A stretch of DNA of 10,000 nt from Chloroflexota bacterium (GCA_020217065.1 JAIWOB010000041.1:1-10000), one strand, 5' to 3'. Shown: positions 1 to 7,397, counted from the stretch's first letter. Numbers and translations: made by a program. The notes: a model not told the origin generated them from the letters alone.

Positions 1-1486
1 GTCGCTTAAGTCCAGTTTCAAATATCTCGAAGATTATCCCTACCTGTGCATGGAACAAACCGTCTCGCGTTTCCTGCCGAATGTCGTCGCAACGCGCGCG
101 TTCAAAGCGGCGGGAATTTCCTCGCCGTGGCAAAGCGACCTCGACAAACAAGTCAACGCCGCGCTGCAAAAAATCTACGCTAAACAGTTGTATGACGGCG
201 GCTGGAATTGGTGGGACGGCGCGGAGAGCGACCCCCAGACCTCCGCGTATGTGGTCTATGGGCTGCTTGAAGCCAAAGAGTCGGGCTACGAAGTTTCGCA
301 GAACGCGCTGAATAACGGCGTCGCCTATTTGAAGAACAATCTGCCTGACCTCAAACGCAACGACGCCTCATGGCAGTACAACCGTCACGCTTTCATGCTG
401 TATGTGTTGGCGCGGGCGGGCGAACTTGGAGCGGGAGAGGTCAATTTCATTTTTGAACGCCGCGCCTCGCTCGACCAATTTGGAAAAGCCTACCTTGCGC
501 TCGCGCTTCATTCGCTTGGAGATGGAAGAGCCTCCACGCTGATGTCCGACCTGGCAAACGCAGCCATCCTTTCCGCCTCGGGCGCGCACTGGGAGGAGAG
601 CAGCCGCGACGATTGGAATTGGAACACCGACATCCGCACAACCGCAATCGCGCTAAACGCCTTCGCGCAGATTGACCCCCGGAGCCCCATCACAGCGAAC
701 GCCGTCCGCTGGCTGATGGCGCGCCGCGACAGCGGTCACTGGTATTCGACGCAGGAAACCGCCTGGTCGTTGATTGCGCTGACGAATTGGCTGGCGGAGT
801 CGAAAGAGTTTGAAACCGACTATAAATTTGCCGTGGGATTGAACGGCGAAAAACTGGCGCAAGGCAAAGCCAGCGCAGACAATCTGGACGAAACGACCCA
901 ATTGCAAGTAGAGTTCAAAGACCTGTTGAAGAACGAAGTCAACGCGCTGGTCTTCTCGCGCGGAAGCGGGACAGGCAGCCTCTACTACGCCGCCTACCTC
1001 AACGCCGCTCTGCCTGTGGAGGAAGTCCAGCCGCTGGATAGGGGCGTGAATCTTTCGCGGGAGTATTTCACGCTGGAAGACCCGAAGAAGCCCATCGTTG
1101 AAATCAAACGCGGCGAATTGGTGCGGGTGCGGCTGACAATGGTATTGCCCGAAGCGAAACGCTATCTTATTGTCGAAGACCCGCTCCCCGCAGGCTTGGA
1201 AGCGCTGGACGCCTCGCTTGCAGCCGACACGGCTGTTCCATTGGTCTATACCGCGCAGGATTACAAGGAACGCGGTTGGGGCTGGTGGTATTTCAGCCAC
1301 ATCGAGCGGCGCGACGAAAAAATTGTCCTCTCCGCCGATTATCTGCCGGCGGGAACGTATGTTTATTCCTATTTGGCGCGAGCCAGCAGCGCGGGAACTT
1401 TCAAGGTCATTCCGCCAACCGCTTCCGAATTCTACTTCCCCGATGTGGGCGGACGCGGAGCGGGCAGTCTCTTTACGGTAAAGTAA
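1..1486 (+). CDS. Bacterial alpha-2-macroglobulin, C-terminal part (5' end outside window)
   Basis: Envelope protease trap of the bacterial alpha-2-macroglobulin family (E. coli YfhM type). The frame is open from base 2 and the visible part is 494 residues. It begins inside the conserved block Y-P-Y-L-C-M-E-Q-T-V-S-R-F-L-P. C-M-E-Q (codons 47-58) is the CXEQ thioester motif, whose Cys and Gln form the bond that captures attacking proteases. The ATG at 50 is the X of that motif and is not a start codon. After it come the alpha/alpha-toroid thioester domain (GGWNWWDG, then HWYSTQETAWSLIAL) and beta-rich C-terminal domains (RGELVRVRLTMVLPEAKRY, EDPLPAGLEALD, ending EFYFPDVGGRGAG). About 478 residues after the Cys resembles the E. 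coli protein as I recall it, so the start should lie a few kb upstream. The usual partner pbpC is not in view. It is convergent with the response regulator. Family certain; in vivo role inferred. Confidence 0.93.
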   Translation, partial: SLKSSFKYLEDYPYLCMEQTVSRFLPNVVATRAFKAAGISSPWQSDLDKQVNAALQKIYAKQLYDGGWNWWDGAESDPQTSAYVVYGLLEAKESGYEVSQNALNNGVAYLKNNLPDLKRNDASWQYNRHAFMLYVLARAGELGAGEVNFIFERRASLDQFGKAYLALALHSLGDGRASTLMSDLANAAILSASGAHWEESSRDDWNWNTDIRTTAIALNAFAQIDPRSPITANAVRWLMARRDSGHWYSTQETAWSLIALTNWLAESKEFETDYKFAVGLNGEKLAQGKASADNLDETTQLQVEFKDLLKNEVNALVFSRGSGTGSLYYAAYLNAALPVEEVQPLDRGVNLSREYFTLEDPKKPIVEIKRGELVRVRLTMVLPEAKRYLIVEDPLPAGLEALDASLAADTAVPLVYTAQDYKERGWGWWYFSHIERRDEKIVLSADYLPAGTYVYSYLARASSAGTFKVIPPTASEFYFPDVGGRGAGSLFTVK

Positions 1487-1550
1487 AAGCGCCGCGCCAA
1501 AGCCCGGATTGCCAGCGGACTAATGCGCGAGAATCGTTGAGACGTTTCGC

Positions 1551-1587
1551 ATAAAAAAGCGGGGACAAACCTTGGGTTTGTCCCCGC
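1551..1587 (-). terminator. Intrinsic terminator of the response-regulator unit
   Basis: A perfect 13-bp inverted repeat (arms 1559-1571 and 1575-1587, GCGGGGACAAACC) has a 3-nt loop. On the minus strand a run of six T (the A-run at 1553-1558) follows directly. It lies 14 nt past the stop codon of the response regulator. On the plus strand no T-run follows the stem, so it is not an obvious intrinsic terminator for the macroglobulin gene, though the hairpin may slow polymerase both ways. The rest of the 1487-1601 gap shows nothing else. Confidence 0.9.
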
Positions 1588-1601
1588 CGCCGATTCGCAT
1601 A

Positions 1602-2270
1602 TCAGCGGGATTGGGCGATGGCTTCGATGCGCTTCTCCACCTGTTCGATATGGGCTTGAAGCTCGTCGCGCTCGGCAATGGTGGCGCGAAGAGAGGCGGT
1701 AAAAGATTCCTTTTCCGCTTCCGACACGGTTGGCAGGAGACGCTCAAGGCGGGCGATTTGTTTGCTTTTCTGGTCGAGTTTGATGCGAATGCGCTTGCGA
1801 TAGCCTTCGTAAAATTCGAGCTCCTTGAGCGGCTCGGAGGGAACGGCGAATTCCTGAGTTAACAACTCCGCAACCGTTTTCATGAACAGGTCAATGTCAA
1901 TCGGTTTTTCAAGAAAGCGGGTCGCGCCAATCAAAGCCGCAAACGATTTGTCTTCCGGGGCGACATAAGTGGCGGAAAGGAAAATCACAGGAATATGGCG
2001 CGTCGCCGGGTCAAGACGCAATTGGTGAACCAGGCTGAAGCCGTCCATGCGGGGCATCAGGATGTCGGTGACGACCAGCGACGGCGGCTCTTGACGAATA
2101 ACGCTCAACGCCTCCACGCCGTCGCGCGCGGCGACAACGCGGTATCCGCCTTTGAATTTCAGGGTGGTCTCCACCAATTCCAGAATGTTCGGAATGTCTT
2201 CCACAACCAGGATATAACCGGCGACGGCGTTCATGGGGTCATTGTAGTCGTTTTTCTGGAAATCGAACAT
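1602..2270 (-). CDS. Stand-alone response regulator: receiver domain plus C-terminal coiled coil
   Basis: Two-component receiver of 222 residues, presumably cytoplasmic. Receiver landmarks are complete: acidic pocket E24-D25 (LVVEDIPN), phospho-acceptor D69 in VVTDILMPRMDG, S99 in FLSAT and K122-P123 in LEKP. The domain ends near residue 140. Residues about 148-222 are highly charged and helical, with a coiled-coil look (EFYEGYRKRIRIKLDQK, then ERDELQAHIEQVEKRIEAI). There is no DNA-binding, GGDEF, HD-GYP or kinase domain, so output is probably by protein contact or dimerisation. No partner kinase is in the window. It starts 25 nt after the aminopeptidase stop, so the two are probably co-transcribed. 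The ATG at 2270 has a GGAGG (2285-2289) at a long 14-nt spacing. An in-frame ATG at 2234 (residue 13, just before the receiver) is an alternative but has no visible Shine-Dalgarno. Confidence 0.9.
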   Translation of the reverse strand: MFDFQKNDYNDPMNAVAGYILVVEDIPNILELVETTLKFKGGYRVVAARDGVEALSVIRQEPPSLVVTDILMPRMDGFSLVHQLRLDPATRHIPVIFLSATYVAPEDKSFAALIGATRFLEKPIDIDLFMKTVAELLTQEFAVPSEPLKELEFYEGYRKRIRIKLDQKSKQIARLERLLPTVSEAEKESFTASLRATIAERDELQAHIEQVEKRIEAIAQSR

Positions 2271-2295
2271 TACAAATCAATGCGCCTCCGAAAAA

Positions 2296-3399
2296 TCATA
2301 TAACAAACTTGCCGTCTTTATAAAACAGCTCGCCGTCGGCGCGCATTTCAGAGTCGCTGGAAACGTCTGAAATTAAATCCCAGTGAATGGTTGATTCGTT
2401 CCTGCCGCCGGCTTCGCCAAAGCCGTTTCCCAAAGCCAGATGGAAAGTTCCGCCAATCTTCTCGTCGTATAAAATATTGCGGGTGAAACGGGTAATGCCG
2501 TAATTCGAGCCGATACCCAACTCGCCTAAAAAGCGCGCGCCCTCGTCGGTGTCCAACATTTTGAGGAGAAAGGACTCGTTCTTTTCGGCGCTGGCGTTGA
2601 CGACCCTGCCGCGCTCAAACTCAAGCCGCACCCCTTCCACCGCCGTCCCCTGGTAGATGGCGGGATAATTGAAATACACCCAACCGTTTACGGATTCTTC
2701 GACCGGGCTGGTGAATATTTCCCCGCTGGGCATGTTTTGGTCGCCGTCCGAGTTGATGAACTTGCGCCCTGCGACCGAAAGCGTCAGGTCGGCATGGGCG
2801 CTTCGAATCGAAATATTCTTTTTTCCTTCCAGCCAGGAAATCAGCCTTTCCTGCTCGTCATGGAGATTGCGCCATGCCTGCACAGGGTCTACCTGGTCGG
2901 CGAAAGTCGCCTGGTAAATGAAATCCTCATAATCCGAAAGGCTCATGCCCGCTTCCTGCGCCAGCGCCTGACAGGGATAATTCGTTATCACCCAACGCAA
3001 TTCCCCTGCCGCAGAACGTTTGGAATAAGTCTCCATCCATTTTTCATAAGCCAGATTGCGCGCCTGCTGGCGCGAAGGGTCAATATTGCTCATAACGCGG
3101 GTATTTTCCGGCGCTTCGATGATAATCCAAACGTCGGCGTTTTTTATCATGTGCATGTCCAGCGGAGGCATCCACGCCAGTTGCGCCTCTCCCGCTTCAG
3201 ACATGAACACTTCGTTCAAATCGCTGGATTCGAGGGTGACGCTTGGATGTCCGCCCGCCCGCAAGACATATTTCACCACTTCCTTGACCAAGGGAATCGC
3301 CTGCCAATTGGCGTTGATATGCGCCCAATCCCCAGGGCGGACTTTGGTCGAATAATTGACCAGCACGTTCGCAAGGCGGTTTAATTTGATGTCCGTCAT
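2296..3399 (-). CDS. M29-family aminopeptidase (AmpS / aminopeptidase T / PepS type)
   Basis: A cytoplasmic dimetal aminopeptidase of 367 residues, a normal length for the shorter M29 proteins. It would remove N-terminal residues from peptides. By comparison with characterised M29 enzymes, recalled from memory, the likely metal ligands are E227 in PSGEIFTSPVEE, E293 in LGELGIGSN, H320 in HLALG, and H339 and D341 in THWD-like IHWD. The tyrosine expected seven residues after the first ligand His (Tyr352 in aminopeptidase T) is F327 here. There is no signal peptide. The start is well set: AGGAG (3406-3410) lies 6 nt before the ATG, and a strong promoter lies just upstream. It is first in a unit with the response regulator. 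Divergent from the lipoprotein at 3602. Confidence 0.93.
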   Translation of the reverse strand: MTDIKLNRLANVLVNYSTKVRPGDWAHINANWQAIPLVKEVVKYVLRAGGHPSVTLESSDLNEVFMSEAGEAQLAWMPPLDMHMIKNADVWIIIEAPENTRVMSNIDPSRQQARNLAYEKWMETYSKRSAAGELRWVITNYPCQALAQEAGMSLSDYEDFIYQATFADQVDPVQAWRNLHDEQERLISWLEGKKNISIRSAHADLTLSVAGRKFINSDGDQNMPSGEIFTSPVEESVNGWVYFNYPAIYQGTAVEGVRLEFERGRVVNASAEKNESFLLKMLDTDEGARFLGELGIGSNYGITRFTRNILYDEKIGGTFHLALGNGFGEAGGRNESTIHWDLISDVSSDSEMRADGELFYKDGKFVI

Positions 3400-3405
3400 A
3401 TTTTT

Positions 3406-3410
3406 CTCCT
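3406..3410 (-). promoter_or_regulatory. Ribosome binding site of the M29 aminopeptidase
   Basis: AGGAG on the minus strand, 6 nt before the ATG at 3399. It confirms the chosen start. Confidence 0.85.
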
Positions 3411-3439
3411 AAAACGCTATCGCATTGACGAGCAAAGCA

Positions 3440-3468
3440 ATTATAGCCACTCCAGGCGGGAATGTCAC
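3440..3468 (-). promoter_or_regulatory. Sigma-70-like promoter for the aminopeptidase / response-regulator unit
   Basis: On the minus strand, GTGACA (3468 to 3463, five of six matches to the consensus -35) is followed by a 17-nt spacer and a perfect TATAAT (3445 to 3440). Predicted transcription start is near 3433, giving a leader of about 35 nt that contains the AGGAG site. It lies back to back with the promoter at 3521-3549. Confidence 0.75.
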
Positions 3469-3520
3469 TGCGCTGCGACGAAGCCCCCGCCCAGGGAAAG
3501 CCTTGAGGGTTTATTGCAGA

Positions 3521-3549
3521 TTGCTTTCCTTTGTTAATTTCCATATAAT
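3521..3549 (+). promoter_or_regulatory. Sigma-70-like promoter for the ThuA-like lipoprotein
   Basis: TTGCTT (3521-3526, three of six -35 matches) is followed by a 17-nt spacer and a perfect TATAAT (3544-3549). Predicted start is near 3556, giving a leader of about 45 nt ending in the AAGGAGG site. Because the in-frame ATG at 3548 lies within or beside the -10 box, it cannot serve as start on this transcript. Confidence 0.65.
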
Positions 3550-3590
3550 GAAAAGCGGAGATTGTTCCCAATTTCACGTTCATATTTTTC

Positions 3591-3597
3591 AAGGAGG
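3591..3597 (+). promoter_or_regulatory. Ribosome binding site deciding the lipoprotein start
   Basis: AAGGAGG ends 4 nt before the ATG at 3602. This strong site, together with a signal peptide that begins right at that ATG, selects 3602 over the longer in-frame starts at 3425 (TTG) and 3548 (ATG). Confidence 0.85.
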
Positions 3598-3601
3598 CGT
3601 T

Positions 3602-4561
3602 ATGACGACAAAAGGCAAAAAAATAGGAGCGGCGTTTGTTTTGTTCTTATTTTTTCTTCTGGCTTGCAACCTCCCGTCAGGAAGCGCTACCGCCGATTCG
3701 CCGGATTTTGAAGCGACAAAAGGGTCTCTTGAATTAGAGGCGACAAGCATGGCGCTGCAAATGACTCAGTCGGCGCTAAACGCTCAACCAGCCGCTCAGC
3801 CGACGCCCCTCCCGCCCCAGCCAACGTCCGCCCCGCCCGAATCTCCAAGCCAGCCCCCGCCGACCCCCACTCAGGACGTGGAAGCGCTCATCCGCTCGGC
3901 GAACGTTCTGGTCTACGAAAATATGGATGAATATGGCGTCGGCATGTGGATACAAGACGCTCTCGACATGATGGGTCTCAAATACACTCAAACCGGCTCC
4001 TATAGCGGGCGTTTTATGGAATACTTGAACTCTGGAACAAAATACGACCTCATCATTGTCGGCGCGGAAGGCAAGGATAAAATATCAGGCGAATTCTGGG
4101 ACGTGATTAACACCCGCGTTACCCGCGATAAGGTCGCCCTGATTGCGGAAATCTGGTATCTGGACAGGGAGGCAAGCGGTCCTATCAGCAAAATCCTGAG
4201 CGGATGCGGAATCCGCTATCAGAAGGATTACAACCTGGCGGATTCAATCTATTGGTGGGAACCCACCCATCCCGTCTTTAATGAACCCAACACAGTATTG
4301 CCCCTTTTGCATTACAACCGCTATTGGTCAAATCAAACGGGGGACCAAATTCGTTTGGGCGGTTCTGGCGACGCCGTTCTGCTGGCGGGGCTGGCGGCGC
4401 AAAAATCGAGCCAGGAGGCTGTGCTGGCTACCTGTTACGGCGGGCGGGTCATCATCCAAACCTTCTCCGACCACGATTACAATCAAGCGGACATCCTGCC
4501 GTTGTGGGAAAATTACATCCACTACACGCTGAAAAATCATTTCCTCTCTTTGCAAAAATAA
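3602..4561 (+). CDS. Lipoprotein with Pro/Thr linker and ThuA/amidotransferase-like domain
   Basis: 319 residues. A lipoprotein signal peptide (basic MTTKGKK, hydrophobic stretch, lipobox LLAC with C22) predicts a lipid-anchored extracytoplasmic protein. A short helical stretch (ATSMALQMTQSA) leads into a P/T/Q-rich linker, about residues 61-91. The C-terminal domain (about 93-319) alternates strands and helices: NVLVYEN, then YDLIIVGAEGK, then KVALIAEIWYLD, and AVLATCYGGRVIIQTFSDHDYN near the end. This pattern resembles the Rossmann-like fold of ThuA and class I glutamine-amidotransferase-like proteins. I see no clear nucleophile-elbow catalytic triad, so it may bind rather than catalyse. 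The fold call is tentative and the function unknown. It has its own promoter and ribosome site. The next gene downstream (oligoendopeptidase F) is separated by an inverted repeat. Confidence 0.85.
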   Translation: MTTKGKKIGAAFVLFLFFLLACNLPSGSATADSPDFEATKGSLELEATSMALQMTQSALNAQPAAQPTPLPPQPTSAPPESPSQPPPTPTQDVEALIRSANVLVYENMDEYGVGMWIQDALDMMGLKYTQTGSYSGRFMEYLNSGTKYDLIIVGAEGKDKISGEFWDVINTRVTRDKVALIAEIWYLDREASGPISKILSGCGIRYQKDYNLADSIYWWEPTHPVFNEPNTVLPLLHYNRYWSNQTGDQIRLGGSGDAVLLAGLAAQKSSQEAVLATCYGGRVIIQTFSDHDYNQADILPLWENYIHYTLKNHFLSLQK

Positions 4562-4585
4562 GCCCGCGCAACATTGAGGCTGGCG

Positions 4586-4624
4586 TATAATCGTGAGGAC
4601 GCAAACCGCGTCCTCACGATTATA
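4586..4624. repeat. Perfect 17-bp inverted repeat before pepF (terminator or operator)
   Basis: Arms 4586-4602 (TATAATCGTGAGGACGC) and 4608-4624 are exactly complementary, with a 5-nt loop AAACC. The repeat starts 24 nt after the lipoprotein stop and ends 3 nt before the pepF ribosome site. A GC-rich 11-bp core followed by ATTATATTT could act as an intrinsic terminator for the lipoprotein gene. The left arm also contains TATAAT (4586-4591), and the right arm contains the same on the minus strand. Whether it is terminator, operator or attenuator cannot be decided by eye. Confidence 0.8.
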
Positions 4625-4638
4625 TTTGGAGATAACTC

Positions 4639-6399
4639 ATGCCCTACGCTCAAACCAAATGGAGCCTCGCTCCGCTGTACCCCGCCTGCGACAGCCCAGA
4701 ACTGCAAAACGCCTTCGATATGATTGAAGAACAAGTCGCCGCCTTTGAAGGCGCGCGCGGAAAACTCACCCCCGATATTTCCAACGAACAGTTCATGCAA
4801 ATTCTCCGCGCCCGCGAAGAAATCGAGCGCGCGGCGAACAAACTCTACTCGTTTGCCGGCTTATCCTTCGCAGCCGACACCCAAGACCAAACGGCGCAAA
4901 CCCTGCAAGCCCGCGCCCAACAATTTTTGGCGGGCATCGAAAACCGCGCATTATTCTTCAGTCTGTGGTGGAAAGGTCTCGACGAAGCCAACGCCAAACG
5001 ACTGGCGGAGGCTTCGGGAGGCTACCGCTATTACCTCGAAGCGCTGAGGCTTTTCAAGCCGCACACCCTGACCGAAGCCGAAGAGAAAATTGTCAACACC
5101 AAAAACGTCACCGGCGCGACGGCGCTGATTAATCTCTACGATTCGATGACCAACCGTTACGCGTTCAAACTGCGGGTGGACGGCAAAACGCGGGAAATGA
5201 CCGAATCTGAACTCTATTCCTTCCGTTACAGCCCAGACCCGAAAATGCGCGCCAAGAGTTACCAGGAACAACTCCGCGTTTTCGGCAACGACGGCGCAAT
5301 TCTCGGTCAGATGTACCAGACCCGCGTCCGCGACTGGCGCAACGAGTATATCGAGATGAGGAAATTCAGCAGCCCGATTGCGGCGCGGAATTTGATGAAC
5401 GACATCCCCGACGAAGCCGTTGACGTTCTGCTCAACGCGGCGCGCCAGAACGTCTCCATCTTCCAGCGTTATTTCAAACTCAAAGCCAGACACGCCGGCA
5501 TGAAGAAATTGCGCCGTTACGATATTTACGCGCCTGTGGCGTGTTCAAAGAAAACCTACGACTTCGACGACGCCGCAAACATGGTTCTGGATTCCTTTGC
5601 CGCGTTCGACCCCAAAGTAGCGGATTTGGCGAAGCGCGTCTTCGACGAGAACCGTCTCGACAGCGAAATCCGCAAAGGAAAGCGCGGCGGCGCGTTTTGC
5701 TGGTCTGTCCTGCCGGATATGACGCCCTGGGTGTTAATCAACTATCAGGGCGCGGCGCGCGAGGTGGCGACTCTGGCGCACGAACTCGGTCACGCCATCC
5801 ACTCTATGCTGGCGGCACATCACAACACGTTCAGTTTCCAGTCGTCGCTGCCGCTGGCGGAGACTGCGTCCACTTTCGCAGAAATGACGCTGATTGACCG
5901 AATGCTTTCCGAAGAAAAGGACGAAGCGGTGCGGCGCGACATCCTCTTCAAACAGATGGACGACGCCTACGCCACCATCATGCGCCAGTCGTATTTTGCG
6001 CTGTTCGAAAAGCAGGCGCACGAGATGATTGAGAAAAACGCTTCGGTAGACGAACTTTGCGCCGCCTATCTCGACAACTTGAAGGAGCAATTCGGCGATT
6101 CGATTGACCTGAGCGACGAGTTCAAATGGGAGTGGGTCTGCATTCCGCACATTTATCACACCCCGTTCTACGTCTATGCCTACGCCTTCGGACAGCTGCT
6201 CGTGCTTTCGCTTTATCAGCAGTTCAAGGCGGAAGGCGAAGCCTTCAAGCCCAAGTACCTGAAAATCCTTTCGGCGGGAGGCTCCGAATCGCCCGCGAAA
6301 ATCCTCGCCGAAGCCGGTGTGGATATCCGCTCGGCGAAGTTTTGGCAGGGCGGGTTTGACGTTTTGGAAAGCCTGGTCGGAACGCTGGAAAAGTTGTAA
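4639..6399 (+). CDS. pepF: Oligoendopeptidase F, M3 family zinc metallopeptidase
   Basis: A cytoplasmic endopeptidase that cuts short oligopeptides. At 586 residues it has the normal PepF length. The zinc motif H381-E-L-G-H385 supplies two His ligands and catalytic E382. E408 in LPLAETASTFAE is the expected third ligand. The His/Tyr-rich segment beginning at H504 (HIYHTPFYVYAYAFG) matches the M3 substrate-binding region. An N-terminal helical oligoendopeptidase F domain precedes the catalytic domain, which starts near residue 200. There is no signal peptide. GGAG (4628-4631) lies 7 nt before the ATG, supporting this start. It is preceded by the inverted repeat at 4586-4624 and convergent with the CAP/LysM gene, whose stop is 11 nt away. 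Together with the M29 aminopeptidase it suggests active peptide breakdown. Confidence 0.95.
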   Translation: MPYAQTKWSLAPLYPACDSPELQNAFDMIEEQVAAFEGARGKLTPDISNEQFMQILRAREEIERAANKLYSFAGLSFAADTQDQTAQTLQARAQQFLAGIENRALFFSLWWKGLDEANAKRLAEASGGYRYYLEALRLFKPHTLTEAEEKIVNTKNVTGATALINLYDSMTNRYAFKLRVDGKTREMTESELYSFRYSPDPKMRAKSYQEQLRVFGNDGAILGQMYQTRVRDWRNEYIEMRKFSSPIAARNLMNDIPDEAVDVLLNAARQNVSIFQRYFKLKARHAGMKKLRRYDIYAPVACSKKTYDFDDAANMVLDSFAAFDPKVADLAKRVFDENRLDSEIRKGKRGGAFCWSVLPDMTPWVLINYQGAAREVATLAHELGHAIHSMLAAHHNTFSFQSSLPLAETASTFAEMTLIDRMLSEEKDEAVRRDILFKQMDDAYATIMRQSYFALFEKQAHEMIEKNASVDELCAAYLDNLKEQFGDSIDLSDEFKWEWVCIPHIYHTPFYVYAYAFGQLLVLSLYQQFKAEGEAFKPKYLKILSAGGSESPAKILAEAGVDIRSAKFWQGGFDVLESLVGTLEKL

Positions 6400-6410
6400 C
6401 GCCGTCCTTT

Positions 6411-7397
6411 TTATTTTGGCTCTCGAATAAGCCATACCGCCATTGCGCCGCCGAGCAGCGCGGCAAAAACCAGAACGCCGACCAAAACGCCGGAAGAAGG
6501 AAGGGTTGTCCCATCGGCGGCGGCTGTTGGCGCTATCGTTTGATACACAACCGTTGGGGAAGGCGGCGGAGATGTCGGCGTAAGCGAAGGCGGCGGAGTG
6601 GAAGTCGCAGGCGGCGGGGTTGGAGAGGGAGAAGACGGCTGAGTCGCGCCGCGCTTAACCAGCAATTCCTGTCCCTGCCAGACCACCAAGTCGTCGCCCA
6701 ACCCATTCAAGTTTTGAATTTCCTTAATGGTTGTGCCGTAAGCGATGGCGACGCCCCATAAAGTCTGTCCATTTTGAAGGATGTGATAAACGTTCCCGTC
6801 GGGACGGGCTGTGCTAACGATAATCGGCGCGATGTACTGGCTGACGGCTGGAGCGCCGCCGGAAGCCGGCGTTCCAGCCGAAGTCGCGCTCTGCGCGCCG
6901 CCGGAGGCGCTCGCGGCGGCGCAATCTAACGCGTAATAATAACCGCCCGCTCCTTGCGAGACGCCCGCCCCAATATGGGTATAACTTGCAGAAAGCATCG
7001 TATTCATGTGAGCGGCGTCCTGCCACACAGGCGGGACGCCGTTCCAAACCAGCGGCGCCCCGCTATTGAGAATGTTTTCGGAGCGGATTTCTCCAGCCAG
7101 AGGAAAACCGAGGTCAAGAAGCTGCTGGGTAAACGTAATTCCGCCGGGGCGGGCATGGGTAATCAGCCCTGTCGCAGCCATGTAATCCGCCTGGGACTGG
7201 GCAGACTGCATCAAGGCAGGGTGGACCGCAAGGGCAGGCAACCCGTTGGACAAGCGCAAGGCGTTAACGACTTCAATCAACTGCGAAGGGGCGGTGATGG
7301 TGGTTTGCCGAAGCGGAACAGCCGCCACGGCTTCGGGCTGAGGAAACCCTGCGCTCAAAAACAAGGCGATAGATAAGAAAAGTCCAACCGTTTTCAT
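6411..7397 (-). CDS. Exported CAP (SCP-like) + LysM protein with Thr/Pro linker and C-terminal membrane helix
   Basis: 328 residues from the ATG at 7397. In order: a Sec signal peptide (MKTVGLFLSIALFLSAGF, probable cut near residues 25-28); a CAP/SCP domain (about 37-160) with H81 (ITHARPGG), E107 (RSENIL) and H130 (WQDAAHMNTML) at the usual cavity positions; a Ser/Ala/Gly-rich spacer; one LysM domain (about 203-248, VYHILQNGQTLWGVAIAYGTT), a peptidoglycan- or glycan-binding fold; a Pro/Thr/Ser-rich linker (about 250-300); then a membrane helix (about 303-322) ending in basic WLIREPK. The protein is probably held in the membrane by its C-terminus with the domains outside. Start is uncertain: an in-frame TTG at 7409 adds M-S-R-K, and neither start has a strong Shine-Dalgarno. 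It lies 16 nt after the NBR1-type lipoprotein stop (4 nt if TTG is used), so it is probably co-transcribed with it. The ligand and activity are unknown. Confidence 0.9.
   Translation of the reverse strand: MKTVGLFLSIALFLSAGFPQPEAVAAVPLRQTTITAPSQLIEVVNALRLSNGLPALAVHPALMQSAQSQADYMAATGLITHARPGGITFTQQLLDLGFPLAGEIRSENILNSGAPLVWNGVPPVWQDAAHMNTMLSASYTHIGAGVSQGAGGYYYALDCAAASASGGAQSATSAGTPASGGAPAVSQYIAPIIVSTARPDGNVYHILQNGQTLWGVAIAYGTTIKEIQNLNGLGDDLVVWQGQELLVKRGATQPSSPSPTPPPATSTPPPSLTPTSPPPSPTVVYQTIAPTAAADGTTLPSSGVLVGVLVFAALLGGAMAVWLIREPK

Noticed and set aside
653-1300. 215-codon open frame on the minus strand
   Set aside because: It lies wholly inside the macroglobulin gene, has no family resemblance, and is a typical antisense shadow in GC-rich coding DNA.
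50-1486. ATG at 50 as the start of the macroglobulin gene
   Set aside because: The frame is open upstream and encodes conserved family residues, including the thioester Cys. The ATG is an internal Met.
2737-3384. 215-codon open frame on the plus strand
   Set aside because: Antisense to the well-supported M29 aminopeptidase, with no recognisable domain or ribosome site.
3425-3601. N-terminal extension of the ThuA-like lipoprotein
   Set aside because: It would run through the promoter and put 59 unrelated residues before a clear lipoprotein signal peptide that has its own AAGGAGG site.
5734-6435. 233-codon open frame on the minus strand
   Set aside because: Antisense to pepF, including its zinc motif; it is low-complexity and matches no family I know.
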